A stretch of DNA of 64,000 nt from Marinobacter sp. BGYM27 (GTDB lineage Bacteria; Pseudomonadota; Gammaproteobacteria; Pseudomonadales; Oleiphilaceae). The position numbers were made by a program, and so were the translations under genes. The stretch covers positions 1 to 64,000 of the forward strand of contig JANZNS010000003.1 in NCBI GenBank assembly GCA_025153445.1. Direction: 5' to 3'. Positions 44,655-54,471 of the stretch are shown here, one piece after another. Every line of letters begins with the position of its first letter. Position 1 is the stretch's first letter. A model generated the notes under the pieces. That model did not search any database and was not told where the DNA came from. It worked only from the letters and a program-made list of their open reading frames with translations.

Positions 44655-47387
44655 CTAGAGGACGCCCAGCTCTCGAGCCCTTACGATAGCCTGAGTACGT
44701 GAGCGTACATTCAACTTCGCATTGATCCGACGGGCGTGGGTTTTGACCGTATGCAGCGATATGTGGAGCCGGTCCGCAATATCCTGGTTCGACAACCCTG
44801 TGGCGATCAACTCAAGCACGCCGCGTTCCCGATCACTGATGGGTTCAGCCAGCTCGGCTGAATGGCCATGCTCTGGTATCTCCTCAACGCTAAACAGAGT
44901 GCGTAGCGCGTCATAGAACCCGGATTCTGTGCCGCTTGCCAGAACCTTTGGCAACAACGTGCGCAACTCACGCCCCAACTCGATAAACGGGCTCAGGTAA
45001 TGCTCACGCGCCGCTTCCTGCATGGCAATACGCAAGGTGACCAGCGCTTTGTCAGGTTTGCGGGACCGGTCGTAGATCAGTGCCTGGAGAATGCCCGCGT
45101 AAATCACATGCCCCAATGGCGCAGACCCGCCTTCAACACCATCAATCGCGTCACCATTACGAAATGCCGTTAGCTTTGTCTGAGCCTCAGCCAGCTCTTT
45201 GCGGGCAATACACAGCCGAATCTCCATCGCATCCAAAAGCCCCGGCAACATGGGAAACAATTCCGGCACCCACTCATCCCTGTTGTTACGCTTCAAGTTT
45301 CGCAACGCAACATCAACGTGCTCCTTCTGGTCACTGTGCAACCAACAGGATACTTTCAGCGCTTCCAGCGCAGGACGATAAGCGGGCTCATCAACCTGCC
45401 ACAGTTGCATTGTACGTTCCGCCTGACCAATCCAGCTGAAGGCCTGCTCCAGCTCACCGCGGGATTTCGCCAGCATGGCACGCAACCCCATATTCAGCAG
45501 CAAGCCCAAATCACGACACTGTTCGGCCTGCCGGGCAGATCGCTTCAACCAGGATTCCGCCTCGTCCCTGCGCCCTTGATGCCAGAGCACCAGCGCCAGA
45601 CAAAGCTGCAGACGACTCTCGCCCACCCTGGGCGGCTGATACGGTGCGTTCACCGCCACTTCCAGGCCATGCCTCAACAGGGTCTCGGCTCGCTTGAGAT
45701 AGCCCTTGCCCAACTCGATCCTGGCATGATCATACACAGCCAGCATCTCACAACCTGCGTCGCCGGACTCCCGAGCCAACCGTGTGGCGATACGATTGGC
45801 CGTGCGCGCTTCACCAAACTGCAATGTTGCGGTCAAGGCGCTTGAGCGCACCATTAATGACATCAACCGCGTATGGTCAGAAATGGTGTCATCCGCCAAC
45901 GCACGATCAGCCCAGCCTATCGAATTCGCAACATCCCCCTTTCCGCGAAGAATGAAGGCCCGAAGCGTGGCCAGACGCCCTGCGAGCGCATCGGCATCGT
46001 GCTCCGGTATGCCTTCCAACAGCTTTTCCGCCTGGGAAAACTGACCACCAATAGCATGAACCCAACCGTACACCAGACGAAGGCGTGGACTGCGTTCAAG
46101 CAAATTAAGGGGTAGTTGCCGGCGCCAACTCAGTAACGCGCCGGTATCCTGGCCCGCCAACAATGCTTCTGATCCTGATGCGGCGATTTCAAGTGCGCGC
46201 TCTGCATTCTGGGCCCGAAGTGCATAGGTTAACGCTTCCGAGCGGTCCCCTTGGGATTCGAACCACTCGCTGGCCCTCAGCGCCCGCTGGTTTCGCCCTG
46301 CAACACCTTTGGTCAGAAGCCAGTCGCGAAATAAAGGATTAAATTTATACCAGTGGCCCTTACCCGTGACCGGCCAAAGCGGCAATCCACTAGCTGAAAA
46401 TGCCGATGGCGAATGCGTCGTCGAGACGTCATCGGTCATCGCATGGTACAAGGCGTCGCTGATGAGATCGGGTTCGGCCATGTGATAGAGCGCGGTGTGA
46501 TCTCTCTTTTCCGAAGGGCTCAACAGCGCGTCATTAAAAAAGCGGCGAACGCTCGGGCTATCGGAAATCGAGTGCGCCATCTGCGTAACGTTGCTCAATT
46601 CCAGCCTGTAGAGCTGGAGCGGCGTCAGCCAACCTTCGGTTAAATGGCAGATGTGCTCAAGCGCTGTGGAGGTCATCAGCCCCTGATTTTTTTCATTCTC
46701 AAATAAAGCATCGGTCTCACTTACACTCAACGCCAGCTCATCAACCCCCAGTCTTTTCAGGCGGCCATCGAGTGAGAGTGTGTGGGTAGCAAATGAAACC
46801 TGCTCATTTGAAATCAGCACAAGTGCGAGAGTTGACGGCAACTCGGCGATCAACTGCTCGACCAGTGCCCGAGTAATCGGATGCCCCAACAGATGCACAT
46901 CATCCAGTACGAGGCTGACTGGCAAGCCATCACGCTGTGCGGTGCGATCCCGCTGGTATCCCTGAAGAATCAGTGAAACGAGGTCAGAGTACCCTCCGCT
47001 CCCAACGGATTGGCGACCAAAAGAACTATCCTGACGCAAGGAAATGGCCAGCAGGCTGAGTAGGCGCATAGGATCATCATCCCTCGGCTCAAGCGTCAGC
47101 CAAGCGACGTCAGATGTTGCTTCAGTATCGATTGCGGCAAGAACGGCCTGGGTTTTGCCAAAGCCACAAGGTGCCTCCAGCAGCAGAACCTGGCCGGACT
47201 GTATACCTTGTTGAATGTGGTGGGTTAGCTGATGGCGCTCGAGTCTATGGCGCAGTATTGCCGGGAAACGGATACGACTCGCAAGAATATCCCATATTAA
47301 ATCACCGGACTGCGCACCCCGTGCCAGCCCCGAAAAATCGTCGTTGGCCGCGCGTACGTCGTGGATACTTTTCAAGACATGCCCCAA
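44655..47387 (-). CDS. MalT-like large LuxR-family (LAL) transcriptional regulator
   Basis: A 910-residue ATP-dependent activator. Walker A is EAPCGFGKTQ (71-80) and Walker B is LVLDDVHLL. The middle is helical TPR-like repeats (ALTYALRAQNAERALEIA onward), the sensor part of MalT proteins. The C-terminal LuxR helix-turn-helix has ERGVLELIATGLSNQDIADR and then LHISLHTVKTHARRINAKL. The start is uncertain: the frame begins with TTG at 47387, another TTG is at 47375, and no good ATG is near. It stands directly beside the DUF1329-DUF1302 genes, on the same strand and downstream of them. Regulation of that pair is likely; the ligand is unknown. Confidence 0.88.
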   Translation of the reverse strand: MGHVLKSIHDVRAANDDFSGLARGAQSGDLIWDILASRIRFPAILRHRLERHQLTHHIQQGIQSGQVLLLEAPCGFGKTQAVLAAIDTEATSDVAWLTLEPRDDDPMRLLSLLAISLRQDSSFGRQSVGSGGYSDLVSLILQGYQRDRTAQRDGLPVSLVLDDVHLLGHPITRALVEQLIAELPSTLALVLISNEQVSFATHTLSLDGRLKRLGVDELALSVSETDALFENEKNQGLMTSTALEHICHLTEGWLTPLQLYRLELSNVTQMAHSISDSPSVRRFFNDALLSPSEKRDHTALYHMAEPDLISDALYHAMTDDVSTTHSPSAFSASGLPLWPVTGKGHWYKFNPLFRDWLLTKGVAGRNQRALRASEWFESQGDRSEALTYALRAQNAERALEIAASGSEALLAGQDTGALLSWRRQLPLNLLERSPRLRLVYGWVHAIGGQFSQAEKLLEGIPEHDADALAGRLATLRAFILRGKGDVANSIGWADRALADDTISDHTRLMSLMVRSSALTATLQFGEARTANRIATRLARESGDAGCEMLAVYDHARIELGKGYLKRAETLLRHGLEVAVNAPYQPPRVGESRLQLCLALVLWHQGRRDEAESWLKRSARQAEQCRDLGLLLNMGLRAMLAKSRGELEQAFSWIGQAERTMQLWQVDEPAYRPALEALKVSCWLHSDQKEHVDVALRNLKRNNRDEWVPELFPMLPGLLDAMEIRLCIARKELAEAQTKLTAFRNGDAIDGVEGGSAPLGHVIYAGILQALIYDRSRKPDKALVTLRIAMQEAAREHYLSPFIELGRELRTLLPKVLASGTESGFYDALRTLFSVEEIPEHGHSAELAEPISDRERGVLELIATGLSNQDIADRLHISLHTVKTHARRINAKLNVRSRTQAIVRARELGVL

Positions 47388-47622
47388 TTGAAATCGTGCG
47401 ATTCAGGCAAATCACACAAAAGTGATGTCGTAACATTCGTTATCCTTATTATTTTTATGGTCGGTTATATGTTGGCATTCAGTATTCTGCGATACCTTCA
47501 TGGCAACCCGACTCTACTTTAGTCGCACTAGGTTAATACAAAGCAAGCGCTCGGCGCAAAGAGGATAGCTCAGGGGCTTCGTTAAACAATGTGAAACATC
47601 GTAAGTATCTTTTTCAAAACAC

Positions 47623-47653
47623 AAAAAAAAGCCCTCACGGTTAAGCGAGGGCC
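47623..47653 (-). terminator. Rho-independent terminator after DUF1329
   Basis: On the minus strand GCCCTC and GAGGGC form a stem followed by eight T residues (47623-47630). It lies about 33 bases past the DUF1329 stop and separates that operon from the LuxR-family gene. Confidence 0.85.
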
Positions 47654-47685
47654 TTGATGCACAGCAGTAAAAGCAGACTGCTATT

Positions 47686-49047
47686 TTACCGCGTACCTGC
47701 ACGGCGCAGTGCCGCAGGTGTGTATTCGCGAGAGTTCCGCTCAACACCAAACTGGTACGGGCTCTCTTCTTCGTTGGTCAGACCCAGAGCGATGTAGCGT
47801 CCAGACAACGTGTCGTACAGCACTTCGATTGCATACCATGGAATGTTGTGATCATAGAACTGCATCGCATGGGCTTCAGCTACACGCCAGAGCTCACCAC
47901 GACCATCGTAATGATCGATCACAGACGCCTGCCATGTGTCCTCATCGACATAGAAGTCACGCGTGGCATAGATATGACGCTCCCCACTCTTAAGCGTTGC
48001 GCGTACGTGCCATACACGATGCAGCTCATAACGGGTCAGCTCCTGATTGATGTGACCGGCCTTCACGATCTGGTCATATTTCAGGTTACGGTCAACCAGC
48101 TCGTAGGAGTTGTACGGGATATACATCTCCTTCTTGCCCACCAGCTCCCAGTCGTAACGGTCAGGCGAGCCGTTGTACATGTCGAAGTTGTCTGAGGTCC
48201 GCAAACCGTCAGCCGCAGTACCTGGTCCGTCATAAGCAACCTGAGGTGCCCGGCGAACACGACGCTGGCCCGCGTTATAGACCCACGCACGACGTGGCTC
48301 CTTGACTTGGTTGATGGTCTCGTGAACCAGCAGGACGTTACCCGCCAGACGCGCTGGACCGGTGATAGCCTGCTTGAAGTAGAACAGTACGTTCTGGTCT
48401 TCATCCGGGTTGTAGTCAGCCAGTGCCACACGCCAGGTCAGCTCATCCTGGAAACGCACGACGCTGTAGTTACCATCAGCCGTTGGCGTTACCTGGCCCA
48501 CGTTTCGGGTTACCGAACCACCACGATAGCGGGTGATATGGTTCCAGATAACTTCCAGACCGTTTTGCGGAACCGGGAACGGAATGCCATCAGCATAATT
48601 TTCCATGCCGTTGCCGCTCGGGATCAGGTTTGTCTTGGTCGAGTTTTCCTTCGCAAGATCATAAACCGACTGCGGATAGGCAGCTGTTCGACGTGTCTTG
48701 TAGACGGGAATGAAGTAATCATCGTACTTCTTGATCATCTTCACCTGGCCCGGCGACAGCTTGTCAGCGTATTGATCAACATTGCTCTGATCGATACGGA
48801 AAAGCTCTTTGTCATCAGGGAATGGGTTGATGTAGATACCATCATTCTTGTACCCGGAAGGGCTGGATGTCATCCCGCCATCCCAAGCCGGAATGGTATC
48901 GCCATTTCCCGCTTTCTCGGCACCAATCGGTGTCAGGGAATTTCCCAGCTTATCAGCTTCCTGCTGGGACACAGCGGCATAGGCGCTGCCACTTGCAAGT
49001 GTCGCCGCGAGAATACCGCTGATAAATAACGTCTTGTTTAATTTCAT
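47686..49047 (-). CDS. DUF1329 periplasmic/outer-membrane-associated protein
   Basis: A Sec signal peptide (cut after AYA near residue 25) precedes the DUF1329 domain, which starts ADKLGNSLTPIGAEKAGN and contains YKNDGIYINPFPDDK and a long beta-rich body with YELVDRNLKYD and ELHRVWHVRATLK. The fold is related to LolB/VioE-type lipid-binding proteins in this family. DUF1329 and DUF1302 proteins are encoded together in many Pseudomonas and Marinobacter genomes, often linked to hydrophobic substrate uptake or export. At 453 residues it is full length. It follows DUF1302 by 32 bases. Confidence 0.9.
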   Translation of the reverse strand: MKLNKTLFISGILAATLASGSAYAAVSQQEADKLGNSLTPIGAEKAGNGDTIPAWDGGMTSSPSGYKNDGIYINPFPDDKELFRIDQSNVDQYADKLSPGQVKMIKKYDDYFIPVYKTRRTAAYPQSVYDLAKENSTKTNLIPSGNGMENYADGIPFPVPQNGLEVIWNHITRYRGGSVTRNVGQVTPTADGNYSVVRFQDELTWRVALADYNPDEDQNVLFYFKQAITGPARLAGNVLLVHETINQVKEPRRAWVYNAGQRRVRRAPQVAYDGPGTAADGLRTSDNFDMYNGSPDRYDWELVGKKEMYIPYNSYELVDRNLKYDQIVKAGHINQELTRYELHRVWHVRATLKSGERHIYATRDFYVDEDTWQASVIDHYDGRGELWRVAEAHAMQFYDHNIPWYAIEVLYDTLSGRYIALGLTNEEESPYQFGVERNSREYTPAALRRAGTR

Positions 49048-49079
49048 TTAAATTACCTCGTTATACGAATTCAGGCCGA

Positions 49080-50945
49080 TCAGAAGGACATTGACACACT
49101 GGCACTGACGTTATCGCGATCGGTTAACTCGTTATACGGTTTGCCGCCGAAATAGTTCGTATATCCAATATTTGCACTGTAACGATTCTGGTAGACACCG
49201 GTAACCGACAGACCCACAGCCTTCTGGCCTTCGCTAAAGTTACCGCCAGGCGATGGCGCGTAACCCTGAACATCGTGCGACAACGCGAGCTGCGGGCTCA
49301 GGTTGATGCCTGCAAATACGTTCGGGTAATCCCATACAAACCGGGCACGGTAACCCCAGGAGAAGGATGTAGTAAAGCCATCGTTATTACAGTATTTGGT
49401 GTTGATGTTGAGCGCTGTGCCGGTAGAGCCACTGCCATCACAAGCGCCACCAGGCAACTCGCCAATACCGAAAGTGCCGGAGCGACCGTAACGCGCTTCG
49501 TCGTAATCAGGCAGACCGTGAACATAGGTACCGCCCACTTCACCGACAAATGTCAGACGGCTTGCACCCATCACCTGATCGAAGAATTTGATCAGCGTCA
49601 TCTGTGCCTGGGATACCTTGAAGCGGTCGTAGCCGTCGTTATCCTTGCCAGACGGATCAGCACCACCGGATTCCTCCAGACGCTGCTGCTCGAGCAAACT
49701 CGCAGGCTCGCCGGTTTCAGGGTTAGTCAGCTGCAGACCACCGTAAATCAGCTCAAACGCGCTCCACTGCAGCGGCATGTTGTCGCGGAAGCTATATTCC
49801 GCACCCAGCGACCAGCCACCCGGAATCGTGGTATTGATACTGATACCGTAGAGGTTAATCGCTTCAGGATACTCAACGTAGTAAGTCGGGAACTGCTGAC
49901 CATTCGCGGGATCATTCACCTTACCGCTAATGTAAGGCAAACGGCTGTGGTAACGGATGTAGTAGAAGCCCAATTCAGAATCATTCAGCTCCGGCACATA
50001 CCAGCGCATTGCTGCACCGAACTGGTCCGTATCATCCGGCTCGCGATCACCTTCACGCTCGGAGATAAAGCCCTGTGCATACGCCTGTGAATCAGGGAGC
50101 TGGCCAGCCAGTAACACCGGGCCACAGCCATCTGCCGCAAAATCGTTGGTCGAGAAGAACGTGCCGCAATCATCCGGGCGAACCTTTTCCCATGATGTTT
50201 GCAGGAATGCTTCCAGGGTGATGTTTTCGGTGAGACCAAGTGAGGTGTAAAGCATCTCAACTGGAAGCAGCGCATCCTTCAGTTCAGCACCTGGCGCCCG
50301 GATTGCGTTAACGTCAACCGGGTTAATTGTGTTGATACCGCCCTGGATGAAGGTACTTTCGCCCCAGCTGACGACCTGCTTACCGTAGCGAACGCTCAAT
50401 GGCATGTCGCCTACGTACCAGTCGGTAAAGATATAGGCGTCGAGGAACTCGGCACCAGACGCATTGTCATCCGCGGCTTCGTTCAGCTGACGCTGCTGCC
50501 CGACCGGATCAACTGCCATGTCGCCATCTTTAAGTTTGAAGTCGTAGTAGTAACGGCCACGAACAAAACCACCCACACGCGTCAGTACGTCACTGTCGGT
50601 GTAGTAGTTGAGATAAAGCTCGGTGGTACCTTTGGCAATCTGGCTGTAGGTATCACCCTTGTCGAAGTTCAGGTTGCCGTCGTCAAAGTTGTTACTGGAC
50701 GAACCGATATTGGCGTTCGCTCCACCCGGTGCATATGACGGCCCCAGGTTACCCTGTGCAATCAGACGCTTGTCCTGTTCCTCGACACGCCAACCGGCAC
50801 CAACAGTCAAAGTGGTATCGAGGGAAGCTTCAACGTCGCCCAAATAAAACTGGAAAGCGGCGACCGGGGTAGACAGGGTCGCAGTTATGGCTGCAGCCAG
50901 AGGCAACTTTGCCCATTGCTGCCGCTGATGTGTTTTTCTTGTCAT
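49080..50945 (-). CDS. DUF1302 outer-membrane protein
   Basis: A 621-residue secreted protein with a signal peptide (AAAITATLSTPVAA, cut near residue 30). It opens with the family start FQFYLGDVEASLDTTLTVGAGWRV, then GNLGPSYAPGG and many amphipathic strands. It ends in SVSMSF, the aromatic terminus of outer-membrane barrels. Motifs such as YGKQVVSWGESTFIQGGINTINPVD are typical of DUF1302. It is probably a barrel that works with DUF1329 on hydrophobic substrates. It is the first gene of the pair; its promoter lies in the 430-base gap upstream. Confidence 0.9.
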   Translation of the reverse strand: MTRKTHQRQQWAKLPLAAAITATLSTPVAAFQFYLGDVEASLDTTLTVGAGWRVEEQDKRLIAQGNLGPSYAPGGANANIGSSSNNFDDGNLNFDKGDTYSQIAKGTTELYLNYYTDSDVLTRVGGFVRGRYYYDFKLKDGDMAVDPVGQQRQLNEAADDNASGAEFLDAYIFTDWYVGDMPLSVRYGKQVVSWGESTFIQGGINTINPVDVNAIRAPGAELKDALLPVEMLYTSLGLTENITLEAFLQTSWEKVRPDDCGTFFSTNDFAADGCGPVLLAGQLPDSQAYAQGFISEREGDREPDDTDQFGAAMRWYVPELNDSELGFYYIRYHSRLPYISGKVNDPANGQQFPTYYVEYPEAINLYGISINTTIPGGWSLGAEYSFRDNMPLQWSAFELIYGGLQLTNPETGEPASLLEQQRLEESGGADPSGKDNDGYDRFKVSQAQMTLIKFFDQVMGASRLTFVGEVGGTYVHGLPDYDEARYGRSGTFGIGELPGGACDGSGSTGTALNINTKYCNNDGFTTSFSWGYRARFVWDYPNVFAGINLSPQLALSHDVQGYAPSPGGNFSEGQKAVGLSVTGVYQNRYSANIGYTNYFGGKPYNELTDRDNVSASVSMSF

Positions 50946-51377
50946 TGGAAGGCTACTCCATTGTTGTTCTGAGTCGCTGCTCTATTTATTGGTCTTCACG
51001 ATGTCGGAGACTCCACGCACAGTGCTCGTGATGGTGGCACTATAGCTAAGGCGACGGGACGCTTTGATCAGTCAAAAGTATGATTTTACTGACAACCCCC
51101 GCCAGGAGGCTTCAAAAACAGGCATTATCGACTTGAAACCCTTATAAACAGGGGATCCCGATTTCAAAATCACTATAGTCGCTAATTTGAAGGGCAACCA
51201 GTTGGCCGGCAAAGGATTAAGCGGAACCAGGTAGCAAAAATCAAATCGGAATATTTAACTAACCTCAGATCAGCCCTATTGGCAGTCTGGCCACTAAACG
51301 GGCGGTACCTTGATGTACCGCCGCGAGGATTGCGCGCGCCCTTCAGAGCAAACGCAAAAGGCGCGCAAACAGCACTA
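50946..51377. other. Gene-free region between the thiolase and DUF1302 genes
   Basis: A 432-base stretch that must hold the promoter of the DUF1302-DUF1329 operon and the end of the thiolase transcript. A perfect 8-bp hairpin lies at 51301-51322. A TATAGT on the minus strand near 51040-51050 could be a -10 box, but I found no well-spaced -35, so no promoter is called. Confidence 0.5.
51301..51322 (-). terminator. Hairpin downstream of the thiolase gene
   Basis: GGCGGTAC pairs with GTACCGCC around a 6-base loop, about 56 bases past the thiolase stop. It is followed on the minus strand by CGTTTAG, a short T-run only. Confidence 0.5.
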
Positions 51378-52562
51378 TCAGATCACTTCAATCGCCATAG
51401 CGGTTGCTTCGCCGCCGCCAATACACAGGGCCGCAACACCACGTTTTTTACCCTGGCGTTTGAGCGCATGCATCAATGTCACAATCAGCCGGGAGCCGGT
51501 CGATCCCACAGGATGCCCCTGGGCACAGGCCCCGCCATAAATATTGACCTTGGCAGGGTCCAGTTCCAGTTCACGAATAGGCATCATCGCGACCATCGCA
51601 AATGCTTCGTTGATTTCAAACAGGTCCACGTCATCTTTGGCCCAGCCTGTCTTCTCGAACAAGGTTTTGATTGCACCCACGGGCGCGCAGGTAAACTCCG
51701 AAGGATGCTGAGAGTGGGTAGAATGCGCCACAATCCGTGCCATTGGCGTCAGCCCACGTTTTGCCGCTTCGGACTCCGTCATCAGGACAAGCGCAGAAGC
51801 GCCATCGGAAATAGAGGACGCGTTTGCCGCCGTCACAGTGCCGTCTTTCTTGAAGGCCGGACGCAGCGTCGGGATCTTCCCCAGATTGGCGTTCAGTGGT
51901 TGCTCATCATCCTCAACAACCGTTTCACCCTTCCGTGTCTTAACAGTAACGGGAATAATTTCCTCTTTTAACACGCCATCCTTGATCGCTTGCTGCGCGC
52001 GCTTGAGGGACGATATGGCGTAGTCATCCATCTCTTCGCGGGTATACCCTTTCTGGTCAGCAACATCCTGAGCAAAGGACCCCATCAGGCGACCGGTTTC
52101 TGCATCTTCCAGACCATCGAGGAACATGTGGTCCTGCGGCGCAGCGCCCGGCCCCATGCGATAGCCCTGCCGCACGTTCTGCAGGATATACGGCGCGTTT
52201 GACATACTTTCCATACCGCCGGCAACCATAATGTTGTTAGTACCGGCCTTGATCAGATCGTGTGCCAGCATGGTCGCCTTCATCCCGGAACCACACAGCT
52301 TGTTGATGGTTGTGGCGCCGGTACTGTCAGGTAGTCCGGCCTGACGCATGGCCTGACGAGCAGGCCCCTGCTTGAGCCCTGCCGGAAGCACGTTACCAAA
52401 AATCACTTCTTGAACATCTTCCGGCTGAAGCGAAGCCCGCCGCACAGCTTCGGCGATACTGACTGCGCCCAATTCGATCGCACTAACAGTGCTCAGGCTG
52501 CCCTGAAAACCACCCATTGGCGTACGCACACCGCTTACAATAACGACATTTTCCTGACTCAT
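51378..52562 (-). CDS. Acetyl-CoA C-acetyltransferase (thiolase)
   Basis: A cytoplasmic biosynthetic-type thiolase that condenses two acetyl-CoA or cleaves acetoacetyl-CoA. The acylated Cys is in NKLCGSGMKATM, about residue 90. The C-terminal motifs are GGACAQGHPVGSTGSR and CIGGGEATAM with the second catalytic Cys. The ATG at 52562 has AGAGAG at good distance, better than 52568. At 394 residues it is typical of PhaA/AtoB. It is a single-gene unit here, so synthesis (PHB, mevalonate) versus degradation cannot be decided. Confidence 0.93.
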   Translation of the reverse strand: MSQENVVIVSGVRTPMGGFQGSLSTVSAIELGAVSIAEAVRRASLQPEDVQEVIFGNVLPAGLKQGPARQAMRQAGLPDSTGATTINKLCGSGMKATMLAHDLIKAGTNNIMVAGGMESMSNAPYILQNVRQGYRMGPGAAPQDHMFLDGLEDAETGRLMGSFAQDVADQKGYTREEMDDYAISSLKRAQQAIKDGVLKEEIIPVTVKTRKGETVVEDDEQPLNANLGKIPTLRPAFKKDGTVTAANASSISDGASALVLMTESEAAKRGLTPMARIVAHSTHSQHPSEFTCAPVGAIKTLFEKTGWAKDDVDLFEINEAFAMVAMMPIRELELDPAKVNIYGGACAQGHPVGSTGSRLIVTLMHALKRQGKKRGVAALCIGGGEATAMAIEVI

Positions 52563-52666
52563 CTGCATGCTCTCTTTGTCTGATTTAGATGTCTCGGACC
52601 TGCGCGTACGATTCTTCGCCGTTTCCGCAGATGGCCCTGCTTCGTGTTATCGCACCAATCGCATCC

Positions 52667-53764
52667 TCACGCCCGATGCGGTGCTTCCAAATACTCCCTG
52701 GATTGCATTTCAAGCAATCGGGATTCTGTCCTCTCAAACTCAAAGCCCAGACGCCCCCCGGCGTACAACTCATGAATAGGGGCTTCCGCCGATATAATGA
52801 CTTTGACGTTACGGTCGTAAAACTCATCGATCATATTGATAAAACGACGCGCCTGATCGTCTTTCTCATTGCCCAGTACCGGAACATTGCTGATCAGAAT
52901 GGCATGAAACTCCCGGGCCAACTCAATGTAATCGTTCTGACTACGTGGCCCATCACACAGCGCCGAAAATTCAAACCAGGCCACATCGTCCGCGTGAGCC
53001 AGCGCCTTGATGGCACGGCCATTCACATCGAGATTCAACGAATGTGAGCAGCCGTCCAGCGCAAGCCCTTTGAAGCTTCGCTCCAGGCTCTCTTTAGCGG
53101 CAGCATCCAGCGGCGAATGAAAAAGTTCAGCTTGCTCCAAGGTGCGCAACCGGTAATCAACACCCCCATCGACATTAACGACGTCGGTGTACTTTTTAAC
53201 CAAATCAATTGCCGGCAAAAACCGCGCACGCTGCAAACCATTCTTGTACAACCCGTCGGGCTCAATATTCGAGGTGCAGACGAGCGAAACGCCCTGCTCG
53301 AACAACGTATCAAGCAAGGTGGCCAAAATCATGGCATCGCCAATATCCGACACAAAAAATTCGTCAAAACAAATAACCGCCGCTTCATCTGCAAATCGCT
53401 TGCCTACGGTTTCCAGAGGATTCTTGGTGCCTTTAAGCGATTTCAGCTCGTTGTGAACCCGTTGCATAAAGCGATGGAAATGTACGCGCATCTTGCGCTC
53501 AAACGGCAACGACTCGAAAAAGGTGTCCATCAGGTAGGTTTTACCGCGCCCCACACCACCCCAAAAATAGAGGCCTGTGACAGGTTCAACCTTACCCCCA
53601 CGCAGTTTGCGCACGAGGCGAGACTTGGTCTTTTTGCGCTGGCTTTCAGAAAGGACAAGTTTGTCGTAAAGTGCCTGCAGGCGTTTGACTGCATCGGCCT
53701 GTGCGGCGTCTTTCTCAAAGCCTTCTTTCTGGAGGTCTTGCTGATAGCGTTCCCATGGGGTCAT
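52667..53764 (-). CDS. zapE: Cell division ATPase ZapE (AFG1-like)
   Basis: ZapE is a Z-ring-associated P-loop ATPase related to yeast Afg1. Walker A is GVGRGKTYLMD and Walker B is ICFDEFFVSDIGDA. The upstream LVRKLRGGKVEPVTGLYFWG and the segments NIEPDGLYKNGLQR and FSALCDGPRSQNDYI are family signatures. The ATG at 53764 (MTPWERYQQ) is chosen; the open frame runs to 53854 but the extra 30 residues are not conserved. It yields 365 residues, normal for ZapE. Divergent from zapG/yhcB, the usual pairing in gammaproteobacteria. Confidence 0.93.
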   Translation of the reverse strand: MTPWERYQQDLQKEGFEKDAAQADAVKRLQALYDKLVLSESQRKKTKSRLVRKLRGGKVEPVTGLYFWGGVGRGKTYLMDTFFESLPFERKMRVHFHRFMQRVHNELKSLKGTKNPLETVGKRFADEAAVICFDEFFVSDIGDAMILATLLDTLFEQGVSLVCTSNIEPDGLYKNGLQRARFLPAIDLVKKYTDVVNVDGGVDYRLRTLEQAELFHSPLDAAAKESLERSFKGLALDGCSHSLNLDVNGRAIKALAHADDVAWFEFSALCDGPRSQNDYIELAREFHAILISNVPVLGNEKDDQARRFINMIDEFYDRNVKVIISAEAPIHELYAGGRLGFEFERTESRLLEMQSREYLEAPHRA

Positions 53765-53979
53765 GCTGCGCGCTCTTGTCTCGCTCAATGGATGAGATCG
53801 GTAAATATGGCGGCGTATTATCGCCGATTTTGATTTTTTTCTCCATTGCGACATTTACACGGGTTACCGACGCCACCCAGCACCGAGGGTCTATTCGACG
53901 ATTGGAGGGGGAATGGGGCATGTGCGATGTCCCGGGCAAACGGTATACTTGAACACTATACAAATTTGAACTCAGGGCC

Positions 53980-54435
53980 ATGGAACGTATGACGACATTA
54001 ATCCTGATTGCTTCAGCGACCCTTATTGTCGGGCTCGTCATTGGCTTGCTCGTAGGACGCTCGGGGCAAAGCACCAGTCTGCGCCAGCGCCGACTGGAGC
54101 AGCAGATTGACGAGCTACGCAGCGAATACACCCGCTACCAGGCACAAGTCAACGAACACTTTATGGAGTCTGCGCACATGATGCGCCGGTTGAATGATGT
54201 TTATCGCGACATCAATCAACACATGGCCCGTGGCGCCAACCGTTTGTGTCACGACGAAGACTGGCTTGACGAACTCGAAAAACAGAACGACACGGCACGC
54301 CTGGCCGGGCACAAGAATGATGACGGGTTTGAGCCTCCGCGGGACTATGCACCCCGCAGCGACCCGAAAGAGAAAGGTACGCTCGCCGAGGACTTCGGCC
54401 TCAAGGAGCGCCAAGCAGAAAAAGAAAAGAACTGA
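53980..54435 (+). CDS. zapG: ZapG/YhcB (DUF1043) inner-membrane protein
   Basis: A 151-residue protein with one N-terminal membrane helix (LILIASATLIVGLVIGLLVG), followed by a coiled coil (LRQRRLEQQIDELRSEY and onward), HFMESAHMMRRLNDVY and RDINQHMARGANRLC, the DUF1043 core. It is linked to cell division and envelope integrity in E. coli. The C-terminal tail is charged and low in complexity. Its start could also be ATG 53989. Confidence 0.9.
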   Translation: MERMTTLILIASATLIVGLVIGLLVGRSGQSTSLRQRRLEQQIDELRSEYTRYQAQVNEHFMESAHMMRRLNDVYRDINQHMARGANRLCHDEDWLDELEKQNDTARLAGHKNDDGFEPPRDYAPRSDPKEKGTLAEDFGLKERQAEKEKN

Positions 54436-54471
54436 ATAGCGACTGGCGTTGACCCCGTTTTAATCAGCCGG

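Noticed and set aside
48307..49029. Long rightward open frame opposite the DUF1329 gene
   Set aside because: It is the complement of a gene with clear family signatures and a signal peptide; its translation shows no domain or start signal.
49275..50090. Rightward open frame opposite DUF1302
   Set aside because: It has no family signature and lies fully inside an outer-membrane protein gene on the other strand.
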